Origin: Butyrivibrio sp. INlla21
GTDB lineage: Bacteria; Bacillota; Clostridia; Lachnospirales; Lachnospiraceae
Length of the DNA stretch: 38,727 bases
Direction: 5' to 3'
Assembly: GCF_900116875.1 (NCBI RefSeq)
Contig: NZ_FPCC01000027.1
Span: 1 to 38,727, forward strand
Part shown: piece by piece, positions 8,051 through 14,384 of the stretch
How positions within the stretch are numbered: the stretch's first letter is position 1
Layout: every line of letters begins with the position of its first letter
Translations under genes and position numbers: made by a program
The notes under the pieces: generated by a model
What the model was told of the DNA's origin: nothing
Database searches by the model: none
What the model saw: the letters and a program-made list of their open reading frames with translations, nothing else

Positions 8051-8783
8051 AGATATTACTATGATAAATGTGGAGCACTTAAAGAAGTGCTTCGGAAGTC
8101 TTGAAGTGTTAAAAGACATTTCTACAGAAGTTTACAAGGGTGAAGTTGTTGTAGTTATCGGCCCTTCGGGCTCGGGTAAATCCACTTTCCTAAGATGCCT
8201 TAATAAGCTCGAGACCGTAACAGAAGGTAAGATCGTTATCGATGAAAAAGAGATCACCTCTAAGAAGGTTGATATCAACAAGGTTAGAGAGAATATCGGA
8301 ATGGTATTCCAGCACTTTAATCTTTTTAACAATATGAATATCATCGACAACCTCATGCTCGCACCCGTGATGCTCGGAAAATGCAGCAAGGAAGAAGCTC
8401 TAAAGAGAGCCAAGGATATGCTTGAGAAGGTCGGTCTTGCCGATAAGGAAAAGAGCTATCCCAGTCAGCTTTCAGGCGGACAGAAGCAGAGAGTTGCCAT
8501 TGCGAGAGCTCTTTGCATGAATCCCGATATTATGCTCTTTGACGAGCCTACATCTGCTCTCGATCCCGAGATGGTCGGTGAAGTTCTTGCGGTTATGAAA
8601 GAACTTGCGGCCGAGGGAATGACAATGGTCATTGTTACCCACGAGATGGGATTTGCAAGAGAAGTCGCCGACAGAGTTATTTTTATGGACGGTGGGTATA
8701 TAATAGAAGAGGGAACACCACAGGAAGTACTTCTTAATCCTAAAGAAGCACGTACGATTGATTTCCTTAATAAGGTTTTATAA
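8037..8783 (+). CDS. glnQ: Polar amino acid ABC transporter, ATP-binding protein (GlnQ/HisP type)
   Basis: A 248-aa ATPase that powers the importer. Walker [10 protein letters not shown] (42-50), a Q-loop (VFQHFNLF, 90-97), signature LSGGQ (145-149), Walker B IMLFDE (165-170) followed by PTSALDPE, and the switch His in VTHEMG are all present. It starts at TTG with a good ribosome site inside the end of the permease gene; initiation at the later ATG (8061) would lose only eight residues. The C-terminus ([20 protein letters not shown]) is characteristic of the polar amino acid importer branch. The symbol is a family name; the actual substrate is not established. Confidence 0.92.
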   Translation: MAANKDITMINVEHLKKCFGSLEVLKDISTEVYKGEVVVVIGPSGSGKSTFLRCLNKLETVTEGKIVIDEKEITSKKVDINKVRENIGMVFQHFNLFNNMNIIDNLMLAPVMLGKCSKEEALKRAKDMLEKVGLADKEKSYPSQLSGGQKQRVAIARALCMNPDIMLFDEPTSALDPEMVGEVLAVMKELAAEGMTMVIVTHEMGFAREVADRVIFMDGGYIIEEGTPQEVLLNPKEARTIDFLNKVL

Positions 8784-8834
8784 GGAGCAGGATCTATCCG
8801 GATATAAACATGAGTTTATAGAGGAGGTAATGCC

Positions 8835-9419
8835 ATGAAAAACATTATTACTATCAGCAGAGAGTTCGGTTCATGCGGCGGAACCATCGGAAGAGCGGTA
8901 GCCGACAGACTTGGATTTTATTATTTTGATAAAGACCTTATCCTTAGCGCAGCCAGGGAATCGGGTTCTCTTTCACCTGAGGAGATCAGAAAGTTTGATG
9001 AAAAGGTTCCAAGGGAATTCGGCTTTGGACAGAGTCTTTTTGATTTCTACAACAAGCCTCTTAATGAGAAGCTTTTCGCGGCTCAGAGAGAAGCTATCAG
9101 GAAGGTCGCCGAGAAAGGTAACTGTGTCATAGTCGGTCGTAACGCCAACATGATCTTGCAAGAGTACGACAAGACTCTTCACGTATTCATCTCCGCGACG
9201 GAGTATTTCAGACTTCAGCACATGAAGGAGAAGATGCCGGATTACACAGAGGAGCAGATTCTCGAGAAGATGAAAGAGGTCGACAGAACGAGGCGCAAGT
9301 ACTGCACGTACTACACCAACACTGAGTTCGGCCACGCCGACTACTACGATATGTGCCTCAAGAGCTCGACGCTCGGCGTTGAGAAGTGCATCGATATAAT
9401 CTGTGAAGCCGCTAAATAA
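8835..9419 (+). CDS. Cytidylate kinase-like family protein
   Basis: A 194-aa protein of the cytidylate-kinase-like family common in Firmicutes, distinct from housekeeping Cmk. It opens with ITISREFGSCGGTIGRAVAD, the family version of the P-loop, with GSCGGTIG in place of the canonical GPxGSGKS. It continues with the lid-like arginine block (VDRTRRKYCTYYTN) and VGRNANMILQ. The family is thought to phosphorylate nucleotides or related molecules, but the substrate is unknown. GAGGAGG lies upstream at good spacing. It follows the amino acid importer after 51 bases that contain a small ATAAAC/GTTTAT dyad, so co-transcription is possible. The 3' end abuts the long palindrome. Confidence 0.85.
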   Translation: MKNIITISREFGSCGGTIGRAVADRLGFYYFDKDLILSAARESGSLSPEEIRKFDEKVPREFGFGQSLFDFYNKPLNEKLFAAQREAIRKVAEKGNCVIVGRNANMILQEYDKTLHVFISATEYFRLQHMKEKMPDYTEEQILEKMKEVDRTRRKYCTYYTNTEFGHADYYDMCLKSSTLGVEKCIDIICEAAK

Positions 9420-9429
9420 TAGAAACTGC

Positions 9430-9640
9430 GATTACTGCAGCGGAGCTTATTATGTGTTTTCCAAAATATTTGTTTTCTCCTCGCAGTGATTTTCATAATC
9501 TCAAAAACCCGGGAATGCTTCCTTTCGACGTTGCTCATGGAAGTCAGCATTCCCGGGTTTTATTCGATTTGAAAATCATACTTCTCGTGCGAGAACTGCA
9601 TATTTTGGAAAATCACACAAATCGCTCCACCGCAGTAATC
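9430..9640. repeat. About 210-bp symmetric imperfect palindrome between convergent genes (MITE-like)
   Basis: The whole intergenic space folds on itself. Outer arms GATTACTGC (9430-9438) and GCAGTAATC (9632-9640) are exact. Inside them GGAGC (9442-9446) pairs with GCTCC (9624-9628), and TTTTCCAAAATAT (9457-9469) with ATATTTTGGAAAA (9600-9612). Then CTCGC (9480-9484) pairs with GCGAG (9589-9593), and TGATTTTC (9487-9494) with GAAAATCA (9571-9578). A perfect 16-bp core pairs 9504-9519 with 9546-9561 (AAAACCCGGGAATGCT and its complement). Both halves keep the same order and nearly the same spacing over about 105 bp each. The shape fits a non-autonomous hairpin transposon; no clear target duplication is seen. 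Confidence 0.75.
9504..9562. terminator. Bidirectional terminator core inside the palindrome
   Basis: The perfect 16-bp GC-rich stem is bordered by an A run on the left and a T run on the right, so it can terminate transcripts from the kinase-like gene on the forward strand and from the lipoprotein gene on the reverse strand. Confidence 0.7.
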
Positions 9641-9681
9641 TGCAGGCTCTGTGCAATTAGCGTGCACACGAAAAATCCTAT

Positions 9682-10383
9682 TTATGAGAAAATATCAAAT
9701 GAAACAACAACGCCGTTTTCAATCTTAATTCCAAGTCCCAATCCGGAACCGATAATTTGGGGGAATTTGCTTGCGAAGTCTTCCTTGCTCATATGCTTGG
9801 CAGCTTCCTCACCACCACTTGAAAGGTACTGTGTGTTTGCATCGATCGGAAGTGTGTATGTATTGGTTCCCAAATCTATCGTATTCCAATTATCGTCGTA
9901 CTGGTACACATCACCTTCAATTATGACCGCATTATCGGTAACTGAGACACTTTTTACATAACCCGGGGAATATGGGAATGGCTCGGAAACAAGATTTGTT
10001 GTATAGGTTCCGTCTTTTAGATTTGCAGTTGCTTGTTTAGATTCTTCTTTTGCATTATCCTGAGCGGGCTGCTCTGCAGCAGCCTCTTTTGATGCCTGCT
10101 CTGTAGCGGCAGTTTCTTTCGATGTCTGTTCTGTGGCAGAAGCTGCTTCAGATGTCTGAGCAGTAGCAGCTGCGTCATCCGATGTCTGCTCTGTTGCGGC
10201 AGCGTCTTCAGATGTCTGCTCGGTAGCTGCTGCATCCTCCGAAGATGCTTCTGTAGCTGCAGCCTCTACCGATGACTGTTCTGCAGCAGATGACTGCTCG
10301 TTTACAACGTCATTATTTCCGTTTTTCTCACATCCTGTTACCATCATGGCCACTATAACCATCGTCAATAATCTTTTTTTCAT
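9682..10383 (-). CDS. Lipoprotein with 10-residue Ala/Thr/Glu/Ser repeats and a C-terminal domain of unknown function
   Basis: A 233-aa predicted membrane-anchored lipoprotein. The signal sequence ends in VTGC with the lipidated Cys at residue 18. Residues about 28-110 consist of seven-plus decapeptide repeats of the type AATEQTSEDA, encoded by a 30-bp tandem repeat, a hydrophilic stalk likely to span the cell wall. Residues about 120-233 form a compact domain (KDGTYTTNLVSEPF, VSVTDNAVIIEGDVYQYDD) resembling small beta-rich domains of secreted Lachnospiraceae lipoproteins; I cannot name the family. A GGGAGG site precedes the ATG. The promoter is consensus. Repeat number could vary between strains. 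Confidence 0.8.
   Translation of the reverse strand: MKKRLLTMVIVAMMVTGCEKNGNNDVVNEQSSAAEQSSVEAAATEASSEDAAATEQTSEDAAATEQTSDDAAATAQTSEAASATEQTSKETAATEQASKEAAAEQPAQDNAKEESKQATANLKDGTYTTNLVSEPFPYSPGYVKSVSVTDNAVIIEGDVYQYDDNWNTIDLGTNTYTLPIDANTQYLSSGGEEAAKHMSKEDFASKFPQIIGSGLGLGIKIENGVVVSFDIFS
10061..10300. repeat. 30-bp tandem repeat inside the lipoprotein gene
   Basis: Units begin at 10091, 10121, 10151, 10181, 10211, 10241 and 10271, each starting with a version of GATGTCTG on the forward strand; the period is exactly 30 bp, so copy-number changes keep the frame. The units have diverged mainly at synonymous and Glu/Lys/Asp positions. Confidence 0.85.
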
Positions 10384-10399
10384 TTTATTATGTCCTCCC

Positions 10400-10442
10400 T
10401 TAGATGTTTTGCCGGCGCAGTAAAAAGAGCGACGACATCTAA
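10400..10442 (-). promoter_or_regulatory. Dyad at the 5' end of the lipoprotein transcript
   Basis: TTAGATGT (10400-10407) and ACATCTAA (10435-10442) are exact inverted 8-mers. One arm lies at the predicted transcription start and the other touches the GGGAGG ribosome site, so it may be an mRNA hairpin next to the ribosome site or an operator. Confidence 0.5.
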
Positions 10443-10444
10443 CA

Positions 10445-10472
10445 ATTATAAGCCATCCGGGAGCAATGTCAA
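10445..10472 (-). promoter_or_regulatory. Consensus promoter of the lipoprotein gene
   Basis: On the reverse strand TTGACA (10467-10472), a 16-base spacer and TATAAT (10445-10450): both hexamers are perfect, so expression should be strong. Confidence 0.8.
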
Positions 10473-10521
10473 AATATATTCATCTGCGTATATCTGTACG
10501 GAGGATCACATATACATAGCA

Positions 10522-10821
10522 TTATATCTTGCTCGCCTTTGCAGTATTTGACTTGGGGACGAGTTTTAGTTGTAATCCTAGTCCATCAGCAAGCCGCTTG
10601 AACATTGAAATACTGGGATTTCGTAATCCCTTTTCTATTCGGCTGATATCTGCCTGTGTTATACCTGTTTTTTCTGATAGCTCTTTCTGAGTAAGATGCT
10701 GCTTTTTACGTGCATCGATCATTGCCTGAATGAGATCGTACTCAGGTTGAAGAGCGTCATATTCAGCCTTTACAGCAGGATCCTTTAGTGCTTTTTCTTT
10801 ATATTCTTTATAGCTACTCAT
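10522..10821 (-). CDS. HigA-type antitoxin (XRE helix-turn-helix)
   Basis: A 99-aa DNA-binding antitoxin. The HTH covers about residues 36-90: LTQKELSEKTGITQADISRIEKGLRNPS is a textbook XRE pattern (not quoted in full). The N-terminal region (KDPAVKAEYDALQPEYDLIQAMI) is typical of antitoxins paired with Gp49/HigB-like toxins. Its ATG overlaps the toxin stop by 4 bases (ATGA), giving the toxin-first order of HigBA systems. It is paralogous to the antitoxin at 23777-24076 over its full length. It should repress its own promoter at 11103-11136. The gene appears intact even though its toxin is internally deleted. Confidence 0.88.
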   Translation of the reverse strand: MSSYKEYKEKALKDPAVKAEYDALQPEYDLIQAMIDARKKQHLTQKELSEKTGITQADISRIEKGLRNPSISMFKRLADGLGLQLKLVPKSNTAKASKI

Positions 10822-11081
10822 GCTTTATACCTCCGTTCATAGTCCTCCTTATACTTTTTGGCAAGATATAGTTCGGACTTAGGCGTTTTCATGGTTTTCT
10901 TGATGAAACCGTTTGTGAGAATGGCTTTCTTTCCAATGTAAAAGAAATAAATAATTCTAGTGATATTGGAACTGTGCTTGGTTCTGAGTGTCTTTGCTTT
11001 GAGTTTAGGTTCCAAAGAATCTAAAAACTCATGAACGGGACACTTTCCTTCTTCGGTGTCATAAAATTCAATTTCGTACAT
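10818..11081 (-). CDS. HigB/Gp49-like toxin with an internal in-frame deletion, probably inactive
   Basis: An 87-aa member of the RelE/HigB superfamily, whose intact relatives cleave mRNA at the ribosome. The paralogue at 23427-23780 is 117 aa. Both ends align well (start EFYDTEEGKCPVHEFLDSL; end ITRIIYFFYIGKKAILTNGF), but about 28 residues are missing after KAKTLRTK. The missing part corresponds to the paralogue's block from DTISLL to DGIFEL, which carries the central beta strands and part of the active site. The reading frame is kept and the C-terminus is intact, so this is a clean deletion. Toxicity is probably lost, while the antitoxin remains. It could alternatively be a shortened but functional variant. 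Confidence 0.75.
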   Translation of the reverse strand: MYEIEFYDTEEGKCPVHEFLDSLEPKLKAKTLRTKHSSNITRIIYFFYIGKKAILTNGFIKKTMKTPKSELYLAKKYKEDYERRYKA

Positions 11082-11102
11082 GTATACCTCGAATTAATTA
11101 TT

Positions 11103-11136
11103 ATAATATGTTGAATAAGACATATTGTCAATATGT
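11103..11136 (-). promoter_or_regulatory. Promoter and operator of the first toxin-antitoxin locus
   Basis: On the reverse strand TTGACA (11126-11131), a 17-base spacer and TATTAT (11103-11108). The spacer is flanked by the inverted halves AATATGTC and AACATATT (7 of 8 match). A second, perfect dyad ACATATTG/CAATATGT (11120-11127 and 11129-11136) covers the -35. Both are natural sites for the HTH antitoxin. Confidence 0.7.
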
Positions 11137-11149
11137 TCCATTCGACATT

Positions 11150-11290
11150 TTTGTGAATATGAAAAATACGTAGGAGTGCTCATATTCAAATAAAAATAGG
11201 AAAAACTCGAGAGATTGAATAATCTTCGAGAGGATTTAGAAAAATCCTGGAAATAATATATATTTGATTGATTAATATGTCAAGTTAGAA
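11150..11290. other. Intergenic stretch with several small dyads
   Basis: No coding sequence is seen. It holds TGAATATG/CATATTCA (11154-11161 and 11181-11188), a hairpin CTCGAgAGATT/AATCTTCGAG (11206-11230) and AGGATT/AATCCT (11231-11248). These may be RNA hairpins or regulator sites; none has a U-tract. Confidence 0.4.
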
Positions 11291-11294
11291 GGTA

Positions 11295-11349
11295 TTGCCA
11301 TATCGAAAATAAAGTGCTATCATCTATTTAGATAAACATCTAAATAGAT
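11295..11349 (+). promoter_or_regulatory. sdpRI promoter and perfect 12-bp inverted operator
   Basis: TTGCCA (11295-11300), a 17-base spacer and TATCAT (11318-11323) form the promoter. Immediately downstream, ATCTATTTAGAT (11322-11333) and ATCTAAATAGAT (11338-11349) are exact reverse complements separated by AAAC. Each arm is itself nearly palindromic, as expected for a dimeric ArsR-type repressor bound at the start of transcription. Confidence 0.75.
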
Positions 11350-11376
11350 ATTTTTCAAAATACTATGGAGGAAACA

Positions 11377-11643
11377 ATGGGATTTGCGGAGACGTTCAAA
11401 GCATTATCGGATCCGGCAAGGCGAGAGATATTGGACATGTTGAAAGACGGGCCAATGACTGCGGGAGATATTGGAAATCATTTCGATATGACCGGGCCGA
11501 CAATGTCGTATCACCTTAAGATTCTTAAGAATGCCGATCTGATCTATGAAGAGAAGCAAAAGAATTTTATTTTTTATCATCTGAATACATCCGTACTGGA
11601 AGAGATCATGGTATGGATGTCGTCACTGAAAGGGGACAAATAA
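11377..11643 (+). CDS. sdpR: ArsR-family autorepressor, SdpR-like
   Basis: An 88-aa winged-helix repressor. The start at 11377 is used because GGAGG lies 7 bases upstream; the in-frame ATG at 11365 would overlap that site. The ArsR pattern is clear: FKALSDPARREILDMLKDGP, then AGDIGNHFDMTGPTMSYHLKIL as the recognition helix, and a wing (EEKQKNFIFYHLN). There are no metal-binding cysteines, unlike ArsR/SmtB sensors, but as in SdpR. The next gene, 1 base later, encodes SdpI. In Bacillus subtilis, SdpR represses sdpRI until SdpI binds the SDP toxin and sequesters SdpR at the membrane; a comparable loop is inferred here. Confidence 0.85.
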   Translation: MGFAETFKALSDPARREILDMLKDGPMTAGDIGNHFDMTGPTMSYHLKILKNADLIYEEKQKNFIFYHLNTSVLEEIMVWMSSLKGDK

Positions 11644-11644
11644 C

Positions 11645-12286
11645 ATGAAAAAATATGGATTAAGAGAAATTCTGATATCTTCTATTGCAGTATTATTACC
11701 TATTGTGGCCGGCTTTATCATATGGGACAAGCTTCCCGAAACTATGGCAACTCATTTTGGAGTCGGCGGAGAGGCAGACGGATATGCATCCAAGCTGTTT
11801 ACGGTGGTCGGAGTACCGCTTATCTTGTTGGTTTTGCATTTATTCTGTCTCTTTATTACCTCGCTTGATCCTAAGGCCAAGAATCAGAATAAAAAGATTG
11901 CTTACCTCGTTCTATGGCTCGCTCCCATTATATCAATAGCCACTATGACAATGCTCTATACCTACAATGTCGGGATTGCAACTTCTCCGGAGGTTTATAC
12001 TTTGGTATTTGTCGGTGCGCTTTTCCTGATACTTGGAAATTGGCTTCCTAAAACGAGACAGAATTACGCGGTAGGTATCAAAGTACCGTGGACATTGGAC
12101 AATGAGCTTAACTGGGAAAAGACACATCGTCTTGCCGGATACCTTTGGATGATCGGCGGGATCATAATGATAATTGTGGGAATAACGACCAAAGCCCCCG
12201 AGATTGTTGTAATTGTTAGCATCTTTATCGTAGTGGTCATTCCGATACTATATTCATATTATCTGCATGCAAAAAAAGGACTGTGA
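11645..12286 (+). CDS. sdpI: SdpI family immunity/signal membrane protein
   Basis: A 213-aa integral membrane protein. The first third carries the DUF1648 pattern (IWDKLPETMATHFGVGGEADGY); the rest carries the SdpI domain, including the loop GNWLPKTRQNYAVGIKVPWT and LNWEKTHRLAGYLW. There are about six membrane segments. In B. subtilis the homologue gives immunity to the SDP cannibalism toxin. No toxin gene (sdpABC) is present in this window, so it may protect against other producers or serve another role. It is co-transcribed with the sdpR-like gene and followed by a strong terminator. Confidence 0.88.
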   Translation: MKKYGLREILISSIAVLLPIVAGFIIWDKLPETMATHFGVGGEADGYASKLFTVVGVPLILLVLHLFCLFITSLDPKAKNQNKKIAYLVLWLAPIISIATMTMLYTYNVGIATSPEVYTLVFVGALFLILGNWLPKTRQNYAVGIKVPWTLDNELNWEKTHRLAGYLWMIGGIIMIIVGITTKAPEIVVIVSIFIVVVIPILYSYYLHAKKGL

Positions 12287-12313
12287 AAATATAAATACAA
12301 TATTGCTGCGAAG

Positions 12314-12347
12314 TCGAGTAGGGAACAAAAACCTACTCGATTTTTTT
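12314..12347 (+). terminator. Rho-independent terminator after sdpI
   Basis: Perfect 9-bp arms TCGAGTAGG (12314-12322) and CCTACTCGA (12332-12340) followed by seven T. Confidence 0.88.
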
Positions 12348-12354
12348 ATGCGGA

Positions 12355-12392
12355 TTTTTGCATTTCACCTACATATTTTTGCCACTTACCGC
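12355..12392 (+). promoter_or_regulatory. Direct repeat upstream of the LytTR gene, likely regulator site
   Basis: TTTTTGC occurs at 12355 and again at 12376, exactly 21 bp apart. It is followed in each copy by a related stretch (TTTCACC and CTTACC). LytTR regulators bind pairs of short direct repeats spaced about two helical turns. Candidate -10 sequences TATGCT (12413-12418) or TATGAT (12423-12428) follow, without a good -35, as expected for an activated promoter. Confidence 0.5.
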
Positions 12393-12450
12393 AAATCCAA
12401 AGACAGGAATCATATGCTGTTGTATGATGGAATCATGAAAGGGGAGGCGT

Positions 12451-12885
12451 ATGAAAGTAAACGTGATAATATCACCTGAAGTTCATGAAGCATATGCGGA
12501 AATCCATACAGATAAGATGACGGAGGATATCGGCAGGATAGTTGATATGCTTAGCACAGAGGCGGCTCCCGTGACGGCGCGCGTAGGGGAAGAGCTTGTT
12601 GTGCTTAAGCCGGAAGATATCTATATGGTTCGTGTTGAGAACGGAGATACTGTTATTTACGGTGAAAAGAGATCATTCCGTTCAGCAAAAAGATTGTATG
12701 AACTAGCAAGCCAGCTTGGAAATATGTTCATGCAGATCTCGAAGTCCACGCTTATAAACCTTTCATACATGGACAGCATTGAACCGGGCTTTAGCGGTAC
12801 ACTACTTCTTAAGCTTAAGAACGGATTAAAGGATTATGTTTCAAGGAAGTATTTACCCGAATTCAAGAAGTATCTCGGACTGTAA
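12451..12885 (+). CDS. LytTR DNA-binding domain transcription regulator
   Basis: A 144-aa regulator with no receiver domain. Residues about 48-140 form the LytTR fold: LKPEDIYMVRVENGDTVIYG, then the conserved MQISKSTLINLSYMDSIEP and RKYLPEFKKYLGL. GGGGAGG precedes the ATG. Twelve bases downstream lies a DUF3021 membrane protein gene. This pair resembles the LytTR Regulatory Systems of streptococci (HdrRM, BrsRM), in which the membrane partner holds the regulator inactive. Direct repeats with LytTR spacing sit upstream of this gene and of the FMN enzyme gene at 13435, suggesting autoregulation and a nearby target. Confidence 0.88.
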   Translation: MKVNVIISPEVHEAYAEIHTDKMTEDIGRIVDMLSTEAAPVTARVGEELVVLKPEDIYMVRVENGDTVIYGEKRSFRSAKRLYELASQLGNMFMQISKSTLINLSYMDSIEPGFSGTLLLKLKNGLKDYVSRKYLPEFKKYLGL

Positions 12886-12897
12886 GGAGGAATCGTC

Positions 12898-13332
12898 ATG
12901 AAAGAAATGATTAAAGTCATGATCAAAAATACACTTATCGCAATAGGAATTTCATATACAATGTTTTGTTTAACAGCAGCCGCTTTTGATATCGGCTACG
13001 GCGGAGATTTCGTGCTTCGTGGTTACACATTTACCAAGATGGTTATCGGAGCACTTATCATCGGAATCGGCTTTGGAGCACCAACCGTAGTCTATTCATC
13101 CGATAAACTTCCGATGCCGATGAAAGTTCTGATCCACATGGGAATCGGACTCGTCATATACTTTATCGTTGCAGCAAACGAAGGGTGGATGGGCGATGGC
13201 AGCTCACCCATAATGACAATCTGCATCGTAATCGGGCAGATACTTGTAACGTTTTTTATCTGGTTTATATTTATGATCCACTATCGCCAAGAAGCTAAAA
13301 GAATGAATGAGAGAATACAGGAATTAAAATAA
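12898..13332 (+). CDS. DUF3021 family membrane protein
   Basis: A 144-aa protein with four hydrophobic segments (about residues 10-30, 42-62, 75-93 and 103-126) and a short charged C-terminal tail (HYRQEAKRMNERIQELK). This is the DUF3021 arrangement, and the family is nearly always encoded beside a LytTR regulator. By analogy with streptococcal systems it may act as a membrane-bound inhibitor or signal receiver for that regulator; this is inference. GGAGG lies just upstream, directly after the regulator stop. Confidence 0.85.
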   Translation: MKEMIKVMIKNTLIAIGISYTMFCLTAAAFDIGYGGDFVLRGYTFTKMVIGALIIGIGFGAPTVVYSSDKLPMPMKVLIHMGIGLVIYFIVAANEGWMGDGSSPIMTICIVIGQILVTFFIWFIFMIHYRQEAKRMNERIQELK

Positions 13333-13339
13333 TAAGCCA

Positions 13340-13401
13340 CAAAAAATGAAATAACCAAAACAAAAAATGAAATGAAAAAGATATGTTTCCTGCCTTATAC
13401 T
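13340..13401 (+). promoter_or_regulatory. 13-bp direct repeats at 21-bp spacing and -10 box of the FMN enzyme gene
   Basis: CAAAAAATGAAAT occurs at 13340-13352 and again at 13361-13373, so the period is exactly 21 bp. TATACT (13396-13401) follows 22 bases later as the -10, and there is no recognisable -35. The repeats would lie at about -68 to -35, the usual position for LytTR-type activators. Confidence 0.55.
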
Positions 13402-13434
13402 ATAAAAAAGAAATAATTACAAAGGGGAATAATT

Positions 13435-14325
13435 ATGGCAGAAAACGCAGGAAATTCAAACATAATAACCAGGAAATATCTGGATTCGCTTCTCATACAG
13501 ACTAGGTACATGAACGCGGATTATCCCGATCCGTCTTTTGAATTATATGGAAAAGAGTTCCCGTCTCCGATCATGACGGCGGCACTTTCCCATCTTGATC
13601 ATTTCATGTTTGAGGGTGCGGCAAAAGAGTTTGCGCAAGGAGCAGCGGATTCCGGCCTTCTTACATGGTACGGGATGGCGGACGAAGAAGAGATAGAGAT
13701 GATTCTTTCGTGCGGCGGAACACTTATAGAAGTGATAAAACCCTACGCAGACAGGGATATCATTTATAAAAAGATAGAGCATGCAAAAGAAAAAGGTGTG
13801 CTCGCGGTCGGCATTGATATCGATCACGCTTTTTCTCCCGACGGCGGTCCCGATGAAGTAAGCGGATATACCATGGCGCCTATGACTACAGCTGAGCTTA
13901 CGGATATTTGCAGCAGCACGGATCTTCCGGTTATTGTAAAAGGCGTGCTCAGCCTCTACGATACAGAGGAAGCACTTAAGGCCGGCGCAAGAGGCATCGT
14001 GATATCACATCACAATAACCGCATAGAGTACGCGGTTCCTCCGCTTAAGATATTACCTGAGATTGCAAAAGAAATTGATAATACGATCCCTATTTTCGTA
14101 GACTGCGAGATCAAAACCGGAATGGATGCGTTCAAAGCGATTGCCCTCGGAGCAGACGCTGTCTGCATAGGAAGACCTCTTATGACAGCGATAAAAGATA
14201 ACGGTGCACAGGGCGTATGTGACTATCTTAAAAAAGCTGAAGCAGAGCTTAAAAAGACAATGGCGTTCACAGGGTGCAAGTCCATTGCGGATATCAAGAA
14301 TTACAAGCTGATCACAACAATCTGA
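13435..14325 (+). CDS. FMN-dependent alpha-hydroxy-acid oxidase/dehydrogenase family protein
   Basis: A 296-aa TIM-barrel flavoenzyme of the glycolate/lactate oxidase family, somewhat shorter than the usual 350-380 aa. Recognisable family blocks are FPSPIMTAALSHLDHF (the 'MPIxIAPxA' strand), LPVIVKGVLSLYDTEEALKAG (the KGV strand with the catalytic Lys), and IFVDCEIKTGMDAFKAIALGA followed by ADAVCIGRPL (the phosphate-binding GR). The catalytic motif, normally SNHGGRxxD, reads SHHNNRIEY: the His and Arg are kept but the Asn and both Gly are changed. Substrate or acceptor may therefore differ. GGGGAA precedes the ATG. It has its own promoter with LytTR-spaced repeats and ends at a bidirectional terminator. 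Confidence 0.82.
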   Translation: MAENAGNSNIITRKYLDSLLIQTRYMNADYPDPSFELYGKEFPSPIMTAALSHLDHFMFEGAAKEFAQGAADSGLLTWYGMADEEEIEMILSCGGTLIEVIKPYADRDIIYKKIEHAKEKGVLAVGIDIDHAFSPDGGPDEVSGYTMAPMTTAELTDICSSTDLPVIVKGVLSLYDTEEALKAGARGIVISHHNNRIEYAVPPLKILPEIAKEIDNTIPIFVDCEIKTGMDAFKAIALGADAVCIGRPLMTAIKDNGAQGVCDYLKKAEAELKKTMAFTGCKSIADIKNYKLITTI

Positions 14326-14343
14326 TCAGTTGTTTCCAAAAAC

Positions 14344-14383
14344 AAAAATACCTCAACCATATACATGGCTGAGGTATTTTTTT
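14344..14383. terminator. Bidirectional Rho-independent terminator
   Basis: AAAAATACCTCAACCAT (14344-14360) pairs at 16 of 17 positions with 14365-14381; A and T runs on the two sides serve the convergent FMN enzyme gene and the HTH/DUF2975 genes. Confidence 0.85.
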
Positions 14384-14384
14384 A

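Noticed and set aside
9452..9961. 169-codon forward open frame
   Set aside because: It runs through the long palindrome and then antisense to the lipoprotein gene; no ribosome site and no domain.
10061..10300. CRISPR or intergenic satellite
   Set aside because: The 30-bp repeats are contiguous, in frame and inside a lipoprotein gene with signal peptide and terminal domain.
12267..12479. 70-codon forward open frame before the LytTR gene
   Set aside because: It crosses the sdpI terminator and overlaps the LytTR start; its only ribosome site serves the LytTR gene.
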